The position numbers and the translations under genes are program-made. The notes beneath the pieces are model-generated. The model was not told the DNA's origin. It made no database searches and worked only from the letters and a program-made list of their open reading frames with translations. Positions 7,692 to 16,940 of a DNA stretch of 64,000 nt are shown piece after piece. Origin of the DNA: Nocardia mexicana NBRC 108244 (GTDB lineage Bacteria; Actinomycetota; Actinomycetes; Mycobacteriales; Mycobacteriaceae). The DNA is taken from positions 62,001-126,000 of the forward strand of contig NZ_BDBV01000003.1 of the NCBI RefSeq assembly GCF_001613165.1, written 5' to 3'. Positions within the stretch are counted from its first letter, which is position 1, and each line of letters begins with the position of its first letter.

Positions 7692-8918
7692 TCAGCCCTT
7701 GCGGATGCGGTCGTAGAGTCGGACGGTTTGCTCGGCTACGCGGGCCCAGTCGAATTCGGCTATGGCTCGGGCGCGGCCGGCGGCGCCCAGGGAGCCTGCG
7801 AGGAGAGGATCTCCGGCTATGGCGTTGACCGCGCGGGCCAGTCCCGACTCGAACTCCTCCGGCGAGGCGTCGTCGTAGGGGACCAGGCGGCCGGTGGCGC
7901 CGTCCTCGACCACCTCCGGGATTCCGCCCACATCCGAGGCCACCACCGCCGTGCCGCAGGCCATCGCCTCCAGGTTCACGATGCCCAGCGGCTCGTACAC
8001 CGAGGGGCAGACGAATACCGTTGCGGCCGCCAGAATCTGGCGCACCTGCTCGGTGGGCAGCATCTCCCGCACCCAGAACACGCCGCCGCGGCGCCGCGAC
8101 AGCTCCGCCACGGCCGCCGATACCTCGGCCTCCAGCTGCGGGGTGTCGGGCGCGCCCGCGCACAGCACGATCTGAATATCCGGATCGAATTCCCGGGCGG
8201 CGGCCAGCAGATGCGCGACCCCCTTCTGCCGGGTGATGCGCCCGACGAAGGCGACGATCGGCGCGTCGGTGCGCACGCCCAGTTCGGCCAGCACGTCCCG
8301 GGCACCGTCGACGGGGCCGCCGGGACACCAGGCGTCGGCGTCGATCCCGTTGTGCACCACGTGCACCCGCGCGGGGTCGACGGTCGGGTAGGCGTCGAGC
8401 ACATCGCGGCGCATGCCCTGGCTGACCGCGATCACGGCGTCGGCGTACTCCATCGCATTGCGCTCCGACCACGACGACAGCCGGTAGCCGCCGCCCAGCT
8501 GCTCGGCCTTCCAGGGCCGGCGCGGTTCGAGCGAATGCGCGGTCAGCACGTGCGGGATCCCGTATAGGGTGGCGGCCAGATGCCCGGCCAGCCCGGTGTA
8601 CCAGGTGTGCGAGTGCACCACGTCCACGCCGCCGACGGCGTCGGCCATGCGCAGCTGCGCCGACATCATCTGCAGGGCCGAATTGGCGGCGTACAGCATC
8701 GGATCCGGTTGGTGCACCACGGCATCCGTGCGCGGCATTCCCATGCAGTGCACCGTCACCTCGCTCAGCCGCCGCAGTTGCGACACCAGCTGCGTGACGT
8801 GCACCCCGGCCCCGCCGTACACCTCCGGCGGATATTCACGGGTCAGTACCGCGACCTGAAGCCGGGCCCGCTCCCGCGATTCGGTCGGCTCGCGTCCACC
8901 CTCCGCGCCGAAACTCAC
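7692..8918 (-). CDS. glgM: GT4 glycosyltransferase GlgM (alpha-maltose-1-phosphate synthase)
   Basis: This 408-residue GT4 enzyme is the counterpart of Rv1212c, annotated glgA but shown in mycobacteria to make maltose-1-phosphate from ADP-glucose and glucose-1-phosphate for the GlgE route to alpha-glucan. Visible features are EYPPEVYGGAGVHV near the N terminus, HSHTWYTG, the nucleotide-sugar region FVGRITRQKG, and the E-x7-E motif in YEPLGIVNLEAMACG. It is divergent from glgC, which supplies ADP-glucose. GTG 8918 follows TAGGTT by six bases, as for a leaderless transcript; the first 20 residues are not conserved and a later start is possible. Confidence 0.92.
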   Translation of the reverse strand: MSFGAEGGREPTESRERARLQVAVLTREYPPEVYGGAGVHVTQLVSQLRRLSEVTVHCMGMPRTDAVVHQPDPMLYAANSALQMMSAQLRMADAVGGVDVVHSHTWYTGLAGHLAATLYGIPHVLTAHSLEPRRPWKAEQLGGGYRLSSWSERNAMEYADAVIAVSQGMRRDVLDAYPTVDPARVHVVHNGIDADAWCPGGPVDGARDVLAELGVRTDAPIVAFVGRITRQKGVAHLLAAAREFDPDIQIVLCAGAPDTPQLEAEVSAAVAELSRRRGGVFWVREMLPTEQVRQILAAATVFVCPSVYEPLGIVNLEAMACGTAVVASDVGGIPEVVEDGATGRLVPYDDASPEEFESGLARAVNAIAGDPLLAGSLGAAGRARAIAEFDWARVAEQTVRLYDRIRKG

Positions 8919-8924
8919 CGGTCC

Positions 8925-8930
8925 AACCTA
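8925..8930 (-). promoter_or_regulatory. Leaderless -10 hexamer of glgM
   Basis: On the minus strand TAGGTT ends six bases before GTG 8918. Confidence 0.55.
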
Positions 8931-9197
8931 ATCGTTCACCCCCGGCGTGACCACTCCCACACGGATGCGGCGCCGGTAAGTTTGCGGCCGAACGGGCGCC
9001 CTCGGCCGAACGCCTGGCGGTTGTCGCGGCCATGCGTACGCAGCCGACCAGGCGTCCCGCAGTCGAACGCGTGGCGACTCCGGCGCAGCCGCGCAGCGGC
9101 CGATGGGGTCGGCTCGAGACGGCAGCCTGCGATAACTCTGTCGGCTGGTCGGCGACCGCACCGCGGCCGCCTCAGGACACAGCGTGGTGCGCAGCGG

Positions 9198-9203
9198 TAA
9201 GTT
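9198..9203 (+). promoter_or_regulatory. Leaderless -10 hexamer of glgC
   Basis: TAAGTT ends six bases before GTG 9210; no ribosome site is present between them. Confidence 0.5.
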
Positions 9204-9209
9204 GGCGTT

Positions 9210-10424
9210 GTGAGGAGCCAGCCGCACGTACTCGGGATCGTGCTCGCCGGTGGTGAGGGCAAGCGACTCTTCCCGCTCACCAAGGACCGCGCCAAACCGG
9301 CGGTCCCGTTCGGGGGTGCGTACCGCCTGATCGACTTCGTCCTCTCCAATCTGGTCAACGCCGGATATCTGCGGCTGTGCGTGCTCACCCAGTACAAGTC
9401 GCACTCGCTGGACCGGCACATCTCCCAGACCTGGCGGCTGTCGGGCTTCGGCGGCGAGTACATCACCCCGGTGCCCGCGCAGCAGCGGCTCGGGCCGCGC
9501 TGGTACACCGGCAGCGCCGACGCCATCATGCAGTCGCTGAATCTGATCTACGACGAGGATCCGGACTACATCGTGGTGTTCGGCGCCGACCACGTGTACC
9601 GGATGGATCCGGAGCAGATGGTGGCGCATCACATCGACTCCGGCGCGGGCGTGACCGTGGCCGGAATCCGGGTGCCGCGCAGCGAGGCCGGTGCGTTCGG
9701 CTGTATCGACTCCGACGAGGCCGGGCGGATCACCCAGTTCCTGGAGAAGCCCGTGCACCCGCCGGGCACCCCGGATGATCCGAACGTCACGTTCGCGTCG
9801 ATGGGCAACTACGTGTTCAGCACCAAGGTGCTGGTGGATGCGATCCGCGCCGACGCCGACAATGCCGACTCCGACCACGACATGGGCGGCGACATCATCC
9901 CGTCACTGGTCATGCAGGGCGAGGCGGGCGTGTACGACTTCGCGCGCAACGACGTGCCCGGGTCCACCGACCGCGATCGCGGCTACTGGCGCGATGTGGG
10001 GACCATCGACGCCTTCTACGACGCACATATGGATCTGGTGTCGGTGCATCCGATCTTCAACCTGTACAACAAGCACTGGCCGATCCGCGGCGCCGCGGAG
10101 AATCTGCCGCCGGCCAAGTTCGCGCAGGGCGGGCTGGCGCAGGAGTCGATCGTCGGGTCGGGCAGCATCCTGTCGGCGGCGACGGTGCGCAATTCGGTGC
10201 TGTCGTCGAACGTGTTCGTCGAGGACGGCGCGACCGTGGAGGGCAGCGTGCTGATGCCCGGGGTGCGGATCGGGCGCGGCGCGGTGGTGCGCCGGGCGAT
10301 CCTGGACAAGAACGTGATGGTCGGCGAGGGCGAGATCATCGGCGTCGACACGGAAAGGGACCGGGAACGGTTCGCCGTCAGCAACGGTGGCGTGGTGACG
10401 GTCGGCAAGGGCATCTGGGTCTAG
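9210..10424 (+). CDS. glgC: Glucose-1-phosphate adenylyltransferase
   Basis: The 404-residue enzyme makes ADP-glucose from glucose-1-phosphate and ATP, feeding glycogen and alpha-glucan synthesis. The N-terminal nucleotidyltransferase signature [20 protein letters not shown], the sugar-phosphate region [10 protein letters not shown], and [18 protein letters not shown] are all present, and the C-terminal 100 residues form a left-handed beta-helix. Length equals that of the mycobacterial enzyme (Rv1213). The GTG start is supported by conserved sequence from about residue 5 onward. It is divergent from glgM, its partner in maltose-1-phosphate synthesis. Confidence 0.96.
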   Translation: MRSQPHVLGIVLAGGEGKRLFPLTKDRAKPAVPFGGAYRLIDFVLSNLVNAGYLRLCVLTQYKSHSLDRHISQTWRLSGFGGEYITPVPAQQRLGPRWYTGSADAIMQSLNLIYDEDPDYIVVFGADHVYRMDPEQMVAHHIDSGAGVTVAGIRVPRSEAGAFGCIDSDEAGRITQFLEKPVHPPGTPDDPNVTFASMGNYVFSTKVLVDAIRADADNADSDHDMGGDIIPSLVMQGEAGVYDFARNDVPGSTDRDRGYWRDVGTIDAFYDAHMDLVSVHPIFNLYNKHWPIRGAAENLPPAKFAQGGLAQESIVGSGSILSAATVRNSVLSSNVFVEDGATVEGSVLMPGVRIGRGAVVRRAILDKNVMVGEGEIIGVDTERDRERFAVSNGGVVTVGKGIWV

Positions 10425-10464
10425 CCGGAGCGAATCAGGCTACACCGCAAAGCAACTGAAGTAT

Positions 10465-10680
10465 TCAGCGCGGCGGGGGCGGCGCCGGGGTGGCCGTGCA
10501 GAACGGGTAGCAGGAACCTTTGGTGATCGGCGGATTGCTGGCCGGATCGTCGAAACTGCTTCCGTTGACGAGCAACAGCACCAGCAGGGCCACGAACACC
10601 ATGAACCCCAGCAATACGACAGCCAGCACCAGCCAGCTGCGCGGCGCGATTTCGAGCAGCACCCCGCGATCGAATAACAC
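10465..10680 (-). CDS. Small single-span membrane protein with CxPFCTATP tail (copy 1)
   Basis: The 71-residue protein has a basic start, one strong membrane helix (about residues 15-38, WLVLAVVLLGFMVFVALLVL) and an extracytoplasmic tail with two Cys: FDDPASNPP, then GSCYPFCTATPAPPPP. It starts with GTG 10680; GGAGG lies four bases upstream. It is a paralogue of the next gene (10755), sharing the membrane segment layout and the tail motif FDD...G[ST]CxPFCTATP. The C-x-P-F-C pair may form a disulfide or bind metal. No family was recognised. Confidence 0.65.
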   Translation of the reverse strand: MLFDRGVLLEIAPRSWLVLAVVLLGFMVFVALLVLLLVNGSSFDDPASNPPITKGSCYPFCTATPAPPPPR

Positions 10681-10754
10681 CGCGCCTCCACCGGTTGCGA
10701 ATCACCTGTCCCCACAATCATATCGGCCACAGCAACCCCCGGGGTCGTGCTCGG

Positions 10755-10952
10755 TCAGTGGGCGGGTGCGTGGGGTGTGGCGGTGCAGAAGGGGGCGCAG
10801 GTTCCGGGGGTGGTTGTCGTTGCCGGGGTCTGGGAGTCGTCGAAATCGGCGCCACTGACCAGGAGCAGCACAAGCAATGCGACGACGACCACGATCCCGA
10901 AGATCACCGCCACCGGAAACAACCAGCCGGGCGGCAGGTGCGCCCCCAGCAT
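10755..10952 (-). CDS. Small single-span membrane protein with CxPFCTATP tail (copy 2)
   Basis: The 65-residue protein has one membrane helix (about residues 10-33, WLFPVAVIFGIVVVVALLVL) and a short outside tail: FDDSQTPATTTT followed by GTCAPFCTATPHAPAH. The conserved tail shared with copy 1, despite divergence elsewhere, argues for a real gene pair that arose by duplication. The ATG is at 10952. Function is unknown. Confidence 0.65.
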   Translation of the reverse strand: MLGAHLPPGWLFPVAVIFGIVVVVALLVLLLVSGADFDDSQTPATTTTPGTCAPFCTATPHAPAH

Positions 10953-11041
10953 CAGTCCGTGCTCAGCGATAGCGCATCACCTCCTCACTCCCCGCGTAAC
11001 CCCCTGCACCCCACCGAAACCGGGACCACCCCACGACTTCC

Positions 11042-11111
11042 CGCACCCCCTGCATGCGCGCGCACCCCTTGCAGGGCTTTGCAAGGGGTGCGAGAACACG
11101 CAGGGGGTGCG
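11042..11111. terminator. Nested double stem-loop downstream of the ABC exporter operon
   Basis: The outer stem is CGCACCCCCTGC (11042-11053) with GCAGGGGGTGCG (11100-11111), a perfect 12 bp. The inner stem is CGCACCCCTTGCA (11061-11073) with TGCAAGGGGTGCG (11080-11092), a perfect 13 bp around a 6-base loop. It lies ten bases beyond the stop of the minus-strand ABC permease and probably terminates that operon. There is no T tract. Confidence 0.7.
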
Positions 11112-11121
11112 TGAAGGTCGG

Positions 11122-12777
11122 TCAGCGGAGGTCGCGGCGGCGGAAGGCGGTGAGGCCCACCGTGGTGAGGGCCGCGGCGATCGCGATCAGGATCACCACC
11201 GGGGTGGCGGTGAACGAGGCCGCGGGGAGCTTGGGCAGATGGCTGTAGGGGTCCAGGTCCATCACCCACTGGGGCATGCCGGAGATCGACCCGAGCAGGA
11301 ACAGCGCGATCCCGCCCGTGAACACGCCCCAGGCCACCGGGGCATACCGCGGGATCAGGCCGAACAGCAGTACGGCGGCACCGGTGAACAACCACACCGC
11401 CGGCAGCTGCACCAGCGCCGCGCCCAGCACCCGCGGCAGCTTGCCGCCGACGTCGTCGGTGGCGAGACCGTAGACCAGCCCGCCGATGGCGCCCGAGATC
11501 ACCAGCAGCACCACCGGTCCGCCCAGCGCGAAGGCGAGATGGGAAGCGGCCCAGCGGATCCGGCCGACCGCGCCGGTCAGTACCGTCTCGGCCCGGTCCG
11601 AGGTCTCCTCCGAATGCAGCCGCAGCGCGGCCGAAATCGAGTACGCGGCGGCCGCCAGCCCCAGCATCGTGTAGGCCATGGTGATCATCGAGTCCTCGAT
11701 CTGCTGCGAGCCGCCGAGCCGGGAGATCATGTCGCGCACGGTCTGGTTGGATCCCAGCTGATCACCGATCCCGTCGACGACGCTGCCGATCAGCAGGCCG
11801 TACAGGCTCAGCCCCACACACCACGCCGCCAGCGTTCCGCGCTGCAACCGCCAGGCCAGCCCGAACGGGCCGCTCAGACCCGGTCCGGCGGCGGGCACAC
11901 CGGGACGCTCGGCGATCAGCCCGGCCCCGAGGTCGCGCCGCGCCAGCAGCCCGTAGGCCACCGCGATCAGCACGACCGCCGTGACGACGTGCAGCAGCAG
12001 GATCGCCCAGTGGTCGCCGGCGAACGGCCGCACCTGCAGCGACCAGCCCTGCGGCGACAGCCAGGTGAGCACGTTGGTGGGCCCGTCACCGGCGCGGGCA
12101 TCACCGACCGCGCGCAGCGTGTAGGTCACCGCCAGCACCGCGAAGGCGATGCCGCGCGCCGTGCGGGCACCCGCGCTCAGCTGCGCCGCCACCGCGGCCA
12201 CCGCGGCGAAGACGATGCCGGATCCGGCCATGCCGAGCCCGAATGCCAGTGAGCCGCTACCGGGTACGCCCGCGCCCTTCAGGCTCGCGGCGGCGACCAG
12301 ACCGGTCGCCAGCGCGCCGGTGCAGGTCAGGATCAACGCCGCGGTGAGGTTGGCGAACCGCCCGACCTGCGTGGATGCCAGCAGCTCCTCGCGGCCCGTC
12401 TCCTCCTCCGCCCGGGTGTGCCGGATCAGGGTGAGGATGGTGGCTATGGCGATGAGCGTGTAGAACATGCCCGCCTTCCACACACCGGCCGCGCCGAGCG
12501 TGGTGTTGTAGATCGGGCCGTACATCGCCAATTGGGCGGGGCTGGAAAGGATTCCGTTCGCGTAGTTCTGCAGGTCGGCCGGGGTCTGGTAGATCTCCTC
12601 GATGCTCTTGATGTAGGCGGTGCCCAGCGGCAGGGACAGCAGCAGCACCCACAGCGTCAGCACGATCCGGTCGCGCCGCAGGTACAGCCGCAGCAGTGCC
12701 AGGGTTCCCGTGAAATCCGATCCGCCGCGCGCGGATTCGGCGAATCCGAAGCGCGGGCGCGCAACCGCGGTGGTCAT
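11122..12777 (-). CDS. ABC exporter permease (Rv1217c-type)
   Basis: The 551-residue integral membrane protein has about twelve hydrophobic segments in two halves, as in the large actinobacterial exporter permeases annotated as tetronasin or polyketide transporters. It is coupled to its ATPase gene by a four-base overlap at 12774-12777, and a TetR gene lies upstream. The order permease-ATPase-TetR matches Rv1217c-Rv1218c-Rv1219c of M. tuberculosis, a system linked there to multidrug efflux. Substrate is not visible from sequence. Confidence 0.88.
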   Translation of the reverse strand: MTTAVARPRFGFAESARGGSDFTGTLALLRLYLRRDRIVLTLWVLLLSLPLGTAYIKSIEEIYQTPADLQNYANGILSSPAQLAMYGPIYNTTLGAAGVWKAGMFYTLIAIATILTLIRHTRAEEETGREELLASTQVGRFANLTAALILTCTGALATGLVAAASLKGAGVPGSGSLAFGLGMAGSGIVFAAVAAVAAQLSAGARTARGIAFAVLAVTYTLRAVGDARAGDGPTNVLTWLSPQGWSLQVRPFAGDHWAILLLHVVTAVVLIAVAYGLLARRDLGAGLIAERPGVPAAGPGLSGPFGLAWRLQRGTLAAWCVGLSLYGLLIGSVVDGIGDQLGSNQTVRDMISRLGGSQQIEDSMITMAYTMLGLAAAAYSISAALRLHSEETSDRAETVLTGAVGRIRWAASHLAFALGGPVVLLVISGAIGGLVYGLATDDVGGKLPRVLGAALVQLPAVWLFTGAAVLLFGLIPRYAPVAWGVFTGGIALFLLGSISGMPQWVMDLDPYSHLPKLPAASFTATPVVILIAIAAALTTVGLTAFRRRDLR

Positions 12778-13715
12778 TTCGCCGCCTCCGCGTAGTGCCG
12801 GGCCGAGCCGCTGCCGTCCGCGGCGTCGTCGCCGTTGAGCGAATAGTGGCGCATGAACAGCTCTTCCAGCGTCGGCGGCTGGCTCACCAGGCTGCGCACA
12901 CCGGCGTCGCCGAGCACCCGGATCAGCTCACCCAGGTGTTCGCTGTCGACCTGGCAGCGCAGCGTGTGGTCCTCGAAACTGACATCCTCGACGCCCGGGA
13001 TGCGGCCGAGATCGCCCGGATCCCCGAGCATTTCGGCCGTGATCGAGGTGCGGCTCAGGTGCCGCAGCTCGGCGAGCGTGCCGCTCTCCACCGTCCGCCC
13101 GGAGCGGATGATGGTGACGCGCTCGCACAGCATCTCGACCTCGGACAGGATGTGGCTGGACAGCAGCACGGTCACCCCGCGCTCGGTGGCCTCGCGGACA
13201 CACTCCCGGAAGATCTGCTCCATCAACGGATCCAGGCCCGACGTGGGCTCGTCGAGCATCAGCAGATTCGCGTTCGAGGAGAACGCCGAGACCAGCGCGA
13301 CCTTCTGCCGGTTGCCCTTGGAGTAGGTGCGGGCCTTCTTGCGGGTGTCCAGCTCGAAGCGCTCGATCAGTTCCGCGCGGCGGTCCGGGTCGATTCCACC
13401 GCGCATGCGGGCCAGCAGATCGATCGTCTCCCCGCCCGACAGCGACGGCCACAGCGTGACATCGCCTGGGACGTAGGCGATTTCGTGATGCAGGCCGACC
13501 GCGTCGGCCCACGGGTCACGGCCGAGCACCTGCGCCTCGCCCGAGGTGCGGGCGAGGATGCCCAGCAGAATGCGAATGGTGGTCGACTTGCCCGCCCCGT
13601 TGGGACCGAGGAAGCCGTGCACCTCGCCCTCGGCGACCTCGAGGTCGAGTCCGTCGAGGGCATGTACCTGTCCGAAATGCTTGTGCAGATCTCGGACAAC
13701 GATTGCCGATGACAT
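12774..13715 (-). CDS. ABC transporter ATP-binding protein (Rv1218c-type)
   Basis: The 313-residue ATPase has Walker [11 protein letters not shown] (about residues 38-47), a modified signature YSKGNRQKV, Walker B LLMLDEP followed by TSGLDP, and the H-loop HILSEV. The C-terminal 90 residues form the accessory domain common in drug-export ATPases. AAGGAG precedes the ATG by five bases. It powers the exporter encoded by the overlapping downstream permease gene. Confidence 0.93.
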   Translation of the reverse strand: MSSAIVVRDLHKHFGQVHALDGLDLEVAEGEVHGFLGPNGAGKSTTIRILLGILARTSGEAQVLGRDPWADAVGLHHEIAYVPGDVTLWPSLSGGETIDLLARMRGGIDPDRRAELIERFELDTRKKARTYSKGNRQKVALVSAFSSNANLLMLDEPTSGLDPLMEQIFRECVREATERGVTVLLSSHILSEVEMLCERVTIIRSGRTVESGTLAELRHLSRTSITAEMLGDPGDLGRIPGVEDVSFEDHTLRCQVDSEHLGELIRVLGDAGVRSLVSQPPTLEELFMRHYSLNGDDAADGSGSARHYAEAAK

Positions 13716-13740
13716 CGAATCTCCTTGTGAGATTGGAGGT

Positions 13741-14394
13741 TTACCGATCGGCGAGCAGCTTTTCCAGCACCGTCGAATCGGTGAATAGTCCGTGCGTGTT
13801 GATTTCGATCGCTGGCAGCATCATCTGGTCGGCGTACTCGCGCAGCGCCTTTCGGAAATCGAGCTTTCCTTCGTTCCGGGCCTCGTACAGCTGCAGGAAG
13901 AAGAAGAACCCGCCGCCGTTCTGGGTGGCCAGAAACCTCGCCGTCGCCTTCGGATCCGTTGGTGCGCGCAGGGTTCCGGCCTTGACACCGGCGGCGAGGT
14001 AGCCCTCGACGTCGTCGGTCATCTGATCGAACCACGTCACCAGCAGCGGACCACCGGCTTGGAAGGTCCGCATCAGATAGGCGGTGTACGGGGCGAACTC
14101 CTCGATATCGGCCAGCGCCTGCAGGGTCGCGGTCGAGGAGGGCTCCTCCACGTACTGCAGCTTCGCCGACACGATGACCGAGCGGACATGCTCGTCACAG
14201 GCCTTGCGCAGACCGTCCTTGGACCCGAAGTGGTGATTGACGAGCCCGGGTGACACTCCCGCGGCCTTGGCGATAGCCCGAACTCCGACCCCGAACCCCT
14301 CGTCGCCGAACGCGACGATCGCGGCGTCCCGGATGCGGGCGCGAGTGCTCAGATCCTGGGCGGATCCTTCCGGTACGGCTGCTCCCTTAAACAC
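13741..14394 (-). CDS. TetR family repressor of the ABC exporter
   Basis: The 217-residue protein has a TetR DNA-binding domain (about residues 13-60, recognition helix region in [16 protein letters not shown]). It lies 25 bases upstream of the exporter ATPase gene in the same direction and matches Rv1219c in position. The GTG start at 14394 is supported by TATATT ending six bases before it, so the transcript is probably leaderless. Two direct repeats that overlap this promoter and the start codon are the likely self-operator. Confidence 0.88.
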   Translation of the reverse strand: MFKGAAVPEGSAQDLSTRARIRDAAIVAFGDEGFGVGVRAIAKAAGVSPGLVNHHFGSKDGLRKACDEHVRSVIVSAKLQYVEEPSSTATLQALADIEEFAPYTAYLMRTFQAGGPLLVTWFDQMTDDVEGYLAAGVKAGTLRAPTDPKATARFLATQNGGGFFFFLQLYEARNEGKLDFRKALREYADQMMLPAIEINTHGLFTDSTVLEKLLADR

Positions 14395-14424
14395 ATGTTC
14401 AATATACTAAACACTCGTTCAATC
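14388..14424 (-). promoter_or_regulatory. Putative TetR operator with embedded -10 of the TetR gene
   Basis: TAAACACATGTTCAATA (14388-14404) and TAAACACTCGTTCAATC (14408-14424) are 17-bp near-identical direct repeats set 20 bp apart. They cover the -10 hexamer TATATT (14401-14406, minus strand) and the GTG start. Two-turn spacing is typical of cooperative dimer binding, so autoregulation of the TetR-exporter operon is likely. Confidence 0.6.
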
Positions 14425-14540
14425 GTCACGCAAGACCTGACACGGCCCGAGTTGAAATCGTCATCAGCGCAGGTCAGGGGGTTGATGAAACATCGGATGA
14501 TAGGGCGATTCCGGCGAAAAGCGTGCCGGAAATGAAGGGA

Positions 14541-14652
14541 TGCAGCTCGCGCCGGATTGAGCGGTTGCAGCTCGCGCCGCATTGAGTGGTCGCAGCTCGC
14601 GCCGGATTGAGTGGTCGCAGCTCGCGCGATTGAGTGGATGCAGCTCGCGCGG
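14541..14652. repeat. 25-bp intergenic tandem repeat, about 4.5 units
   Basis: Units begin at 14541, 14566, 14591 (25 bp each), 14616 (23 bp) and 14639 (partial, about 14 bp). The core is GCAGCTCGCGCCGGATTGAG, then TGGT. Units differ at one to three positions. The array ends six bases before the stop codon of the methyltransferase and lies upstream of the TetR gene, and it does not encode a plausible protein. Function is unknown. Confidence 0.85.
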
Positions 14653-14657
14653 CTGTA

Positions 14658-15305
14658 CTAACCCCGCGAGGCGCAGAGCAGCCCGTCCCCCACGGGGATC
14701 AAAACGCTGGTCAGCTCCGGGTCCTCGGCGATCGCGCGGGTGGCCGCGCGGACCGCCTGGGTGGCCGGGTCGCGCTGGGCCGTATCCGGGACGCGCCCGC
14801 CGAGCAGGGCGTTGTGCAGCAGGATCGCGCCGCCCTCGCGGAGCAGGCGCACCCCCTGCTCCACATACTGTGGATGCTCCAGCGGCGCGGCATCGATGAA
14901 CACCAGGTCGTAGGCGCCATCGGCCAGCCGCGGCAGCACATCCAGGGCGCGGCCGTTGATCAGCCGGGTCCGGGCGGGCGCGACCTCCGCGGTGCGGAAG
15001 GCGTCGCGGGCCGCGCGCTGATGCTCGGGTTCGGAGTCGATGGTGGTCAGCGTGCCGTCCTCGCGCATGCCGTCGAGCAGCCACAGCCCGCTGATACCGG
15101 CGCCGGTGCCCACCTCCACCACCGCTCGAGCCCCTCCCACCTGGGCATACATGCTCAGCAGCGCACCTACCGAGGGCGGTACGGGCGCGGCGCCGAGCTC
15201 GGTGGCCCGCTCGCGCGCGGCCACCAGGATCTCGTCCTCGACAACGGATTCCTCGACATAGGCGAGGTTGCGCTGCACGGCCGACGCCGCCGGTATGGAA
15301 CTCAC
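14658..15305 (-). CDS. O-methyltransferase, class I SAM-dependent (Rv1220c-type)
   Basis: The 215-residue enzyme belongs to the catechol/caffeoyl-CoA O-methyltransferase family, with the SAM motif [16 protein letters not shown] at about residues 58-73 and the acidic metal-region motif DLVFIDAAP. It is the counterpart of Rv1220c and, as there, is divergent from sigE. GTG 15305 is preferred: TAGCCT ends seven bases before it and the family-like sequence begins nearby, while the open frame further upstream is Arg-rich and unconvincing. The natural acceptor is unknown. Confidence 0.88.
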   Translation of the reverse strand: MSSIPAASAVQRNLAYVEESVVEDEILVAARERATELGAAPVPPSVGALLSMYAQVGGARAVVEVGTGAGISGLWLLDGMREDGTLTTIDSEPEHQRAARDAFRTAEVAPARTRLINGRALDVLPRLADGAYDLVFIDAAPLEHPQYVEQGVRLLREGGAILLHNALLGGRVPDTAQRDPATQAVRAATRAIAEDPELTSVLIPVGDGLLCASRG

Positions 15306-15458
15306 GGATAAGAGGCTAATCGCGAAACCGCCCGCACGTCGCGACCGACGGGCCCGCCAGTGCGAGCCGCGAGCCCGGAGACGATGGCGGCGCGTAACCA
15401 CCCGGACCTCGCGAACGATGCCCTCGGAGACAGAGGCGGCAGCTAGGCCGCCATTTTT

Positions 15459-15474
15459 CTCAGGTGTCCCTCAG
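15459..15474 (+). promoter_or_regulatory. CTCAG direct repeat, possible MprA-type box
   Basis: CTCAG occurs at 15459-15463 and again at 15470-15474, one helical turn apart. Direct repeats containing CTCAG upstream of sigE are described for the stress regulator MprA in M. tuberculosis. The assignment is by resemblance only, and no mprA gene is in the window. Confidence 0.35.
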
Positions 15475-15554
15475 CATCCCCATACCACCGACACATGGGG
15501 ACCGGACAAAGTAAGGGACAACGCAAAGGCCGACCGATCGCCGGGCGGCGCCCG

Positions 15555-15580
15555 GGAACACCGGACACAGGTCTTCGGTT
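15555..15580 (+). promoter_or_regulatory. ECF sigma factor-type promoter of sigE
   Basis: GGAAC at 15555-15559 and CGGTT at 15576-15580 are separated by 16 bases. This fits the GGAAC/GTT class read by SigE and related ECF sigma factors, so sigE probably amplifies its own expression. Confidence 0.6.
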
Positions 15581-15662
15581 GTACCCGGTACGCGACGGGT
15601 GGGGTGATCCCCACTGTCGCAGCGCCGGCCCACGGTCCCGAGTAGGAGGTAACCCCATCCAC

Positions 15663-16415
15663 ATGGTCGATGCGGCGCGTGAGCACGCCACCCTGCCCGA
15701 GCCGAGCCTGCCGAACGGCACGGCCGAATACCAGCTGCCCGCCCCGGCGGCATCCGCCGATGTCGCGATGCCCGAGGCCGAGGCAATGCCCGAGAACGCC
15801 GTCCTCCCCGAGGGCCAGGAGGGCGCCGAGGAGGATCCGCTGACCGGTACCGCGGCCTTCGACGCCACCGGCGACCGCACCATGATGCCCTCGTGGGACG
15901 AGCTGGTCCGCGAGCACGCCGACCGGGTGTACCGGCTGGCCTACCGCCTGACCGGCGATCCGCAGGACGCCGAGGACCTCACCCAGGAGACCTTCATCCG
16001 GGTCTTCCGCTCGCTGTCGAACTACCAGCCGGGCACCTTCGAGGGCTGGCTGCACCGCATCACGACCAACCTGTTCCTGGACATGGTGCGCCGCCGCAAC
16101 CGGATCCGGATGGAGGCGCTGCCCGACGACTACGACCGGGTGCCCTCGGAGGGCCCCGATCCCGAGCAGGTCTATCACGACGCCAACCTGGACCCCGACC
16201 TGCAGTCGGCGCTCGACGCGCTGGCGCCGGAGTTCCGCGCCGCCGTGGTGCTGTGCGATATCGAGGGCCTGTCCTACGAGGAGATCGGCGCTACGCTCGG
16301 CGTGAAACTGGGCACCGTGCGCAGTCGCATCCACCGCGGACGCCAGGCGCTGCGGGAGCACCTTGCGCATAATGGATCTCAGGAGCGGTTCGCCGCTGCC
16401 GAGAAGGTCGGGTAA
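15663..16415 (+). CDS. sigE: ECF RNA polymerase sigma factor SigE
   Basis: The 250-residue sigma factor has region 2 at about residues 78-145 ([16 protein letters not shown], then [18 protein letters not shown]) and region 4 at about 180-240 ([20 protein letters not shown]), very close to mycobacterial SigE, the envelope-stress sigma factor. AGGAGGT at 15644-15650 precedes ATG 15663 by 12 bases, which is long; mycobacterial sigE also uses several starts. The acidic first 70 residues are poorly conserved. Its anti-sigma factor rseA and the protease htrA follow directly. Confidence 0.95.
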   Translation: MVDAAREHATLPEPSLPNGTAEYQLPAPAASADVAMPEAEAMPENAVLPEGQEGAEEDPLTGTAAFDATGDRTMMPSWDELVREHADRVYRLAYRLTGDPQDAEDLTQETFIRVFRSLSNYQPGTFEGWLHRITTNLFLDMVRRRNRIRMEALPDDYDRVPSEGPDPEQVYHDANLDPDLQSALDALAPEFRAAVVLCDIEGLSYEEIGATLGVKLGTVRSRIHRGRQALREHLAHNGSQERFAAAEKVG

Positions 16416-16477
16416 TTTCCAGCCGCTACGGGCGGCGCCCGGCGCCAGTCGATTGTCCGTCGGAAGGGTGTGCACGT

Positions 16478-16930
16478 ATGGGTGGCGAAGACGCCGCGAC
16501 AGGCCGCGACTCCGGCGCGGCGGCGGGTCGAGCACAGCGCGCCCGCACCGGACGTCCGCCTCGCTTCGCTCCGACCGAACACTTGGCCAGTGAGGCCATC
16601 GCCGCGTACGTGGACGGCGAGTTGCGCATGAACGCCTACCTGCGCGCCGCCGAACATCTCGCCAAATGCCCGGAGTGCGCCGCCGAGGTCGATTCGCAGC
16701 AACAGGCGCGCATCGCCCTGCGCCAGGCCGCGCAACGGCAGATCGCGGCGCCCGGAGACCTGCACGACACCCTGAGCCGAATTCCGCTGGCAAATCTTCC
16801 CGGCAAGATGGACGAGATGACGCGCGGCGCGAGTTTCCTGGGCCTGCGGGCGGATTCGTTCCGATTCGTTTCCACCGATCGCGACTTCACTTCCGAGAGC
16901 AGGCGGTGGACCGGTTGGTGGCGCAAGTAG
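16478..16930 (+). CDS. rseA: Anti-sigma-E factor RseA
   Basis: The 150-residue cytoplasmic protein has the zinc anti-sigma motif H-x3-C-x2-C in HLAKCPEC (about residues 60-67) preceded by an exposed helix (ASEAIAAYVDGELRM) that holds the sigma factor. It lies 62 bases after sigE and before htrA, as Rv1222 does. In mycobacteria the homologue is phosphorylated and degraded under envelope stress, releasing SigE. No membrane segment is present, unlike proteobacterial RseA. Confidence 0.9.
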   Translation: MGGEDAATGRDSGAAAGRAQRARTGRPPRFAPTEHLASEAIAAYVDGELRMNAYLRAAEHLAKCPECAAEVDSQQQARIALRQAAQRQIAAPGDLHDTLSRIPLANLPGKMDEMTRGASFLGLRADSFRFVSTDRDFTSESRRWTGWWRK

Positions 16931-16940
16931 AGTTCGACAC

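Larger units (their letters stand above)
8919..9209. other. Divergent glgM/glgC promoter region
   Basis: No gene is seen in these 291 bases. Each end carries a leaderless-type -10 hexamer. Near the middle is a perfect 10-bp palindrome, TGCGTACGCA at 9033-9042, flanked by CGCCTGG (9011-9017) and its complement CCAGGCG (9048-9054), which together could be an operator or a weak cruciform. A short direct repeat, GGCCGAACG, occurs at about 8989 and 9005. Confidence 0.5.
15306..15662. other. Methyltransferase-sigE intergenic region
   Basis: No gene is supported in these 357 bases. It holds the leaderless promoter of the methyltransferase (TAGCCT, 15313-15318, minus strand), a CTCAG direct repeat at 15459-15474 and an ECF-type promoter at 15555-15580 for sigE. 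The long leader between that promoter and the sigE start could allow several sigE transcripts, as known in mycobacteria. Confidence 0.6.
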
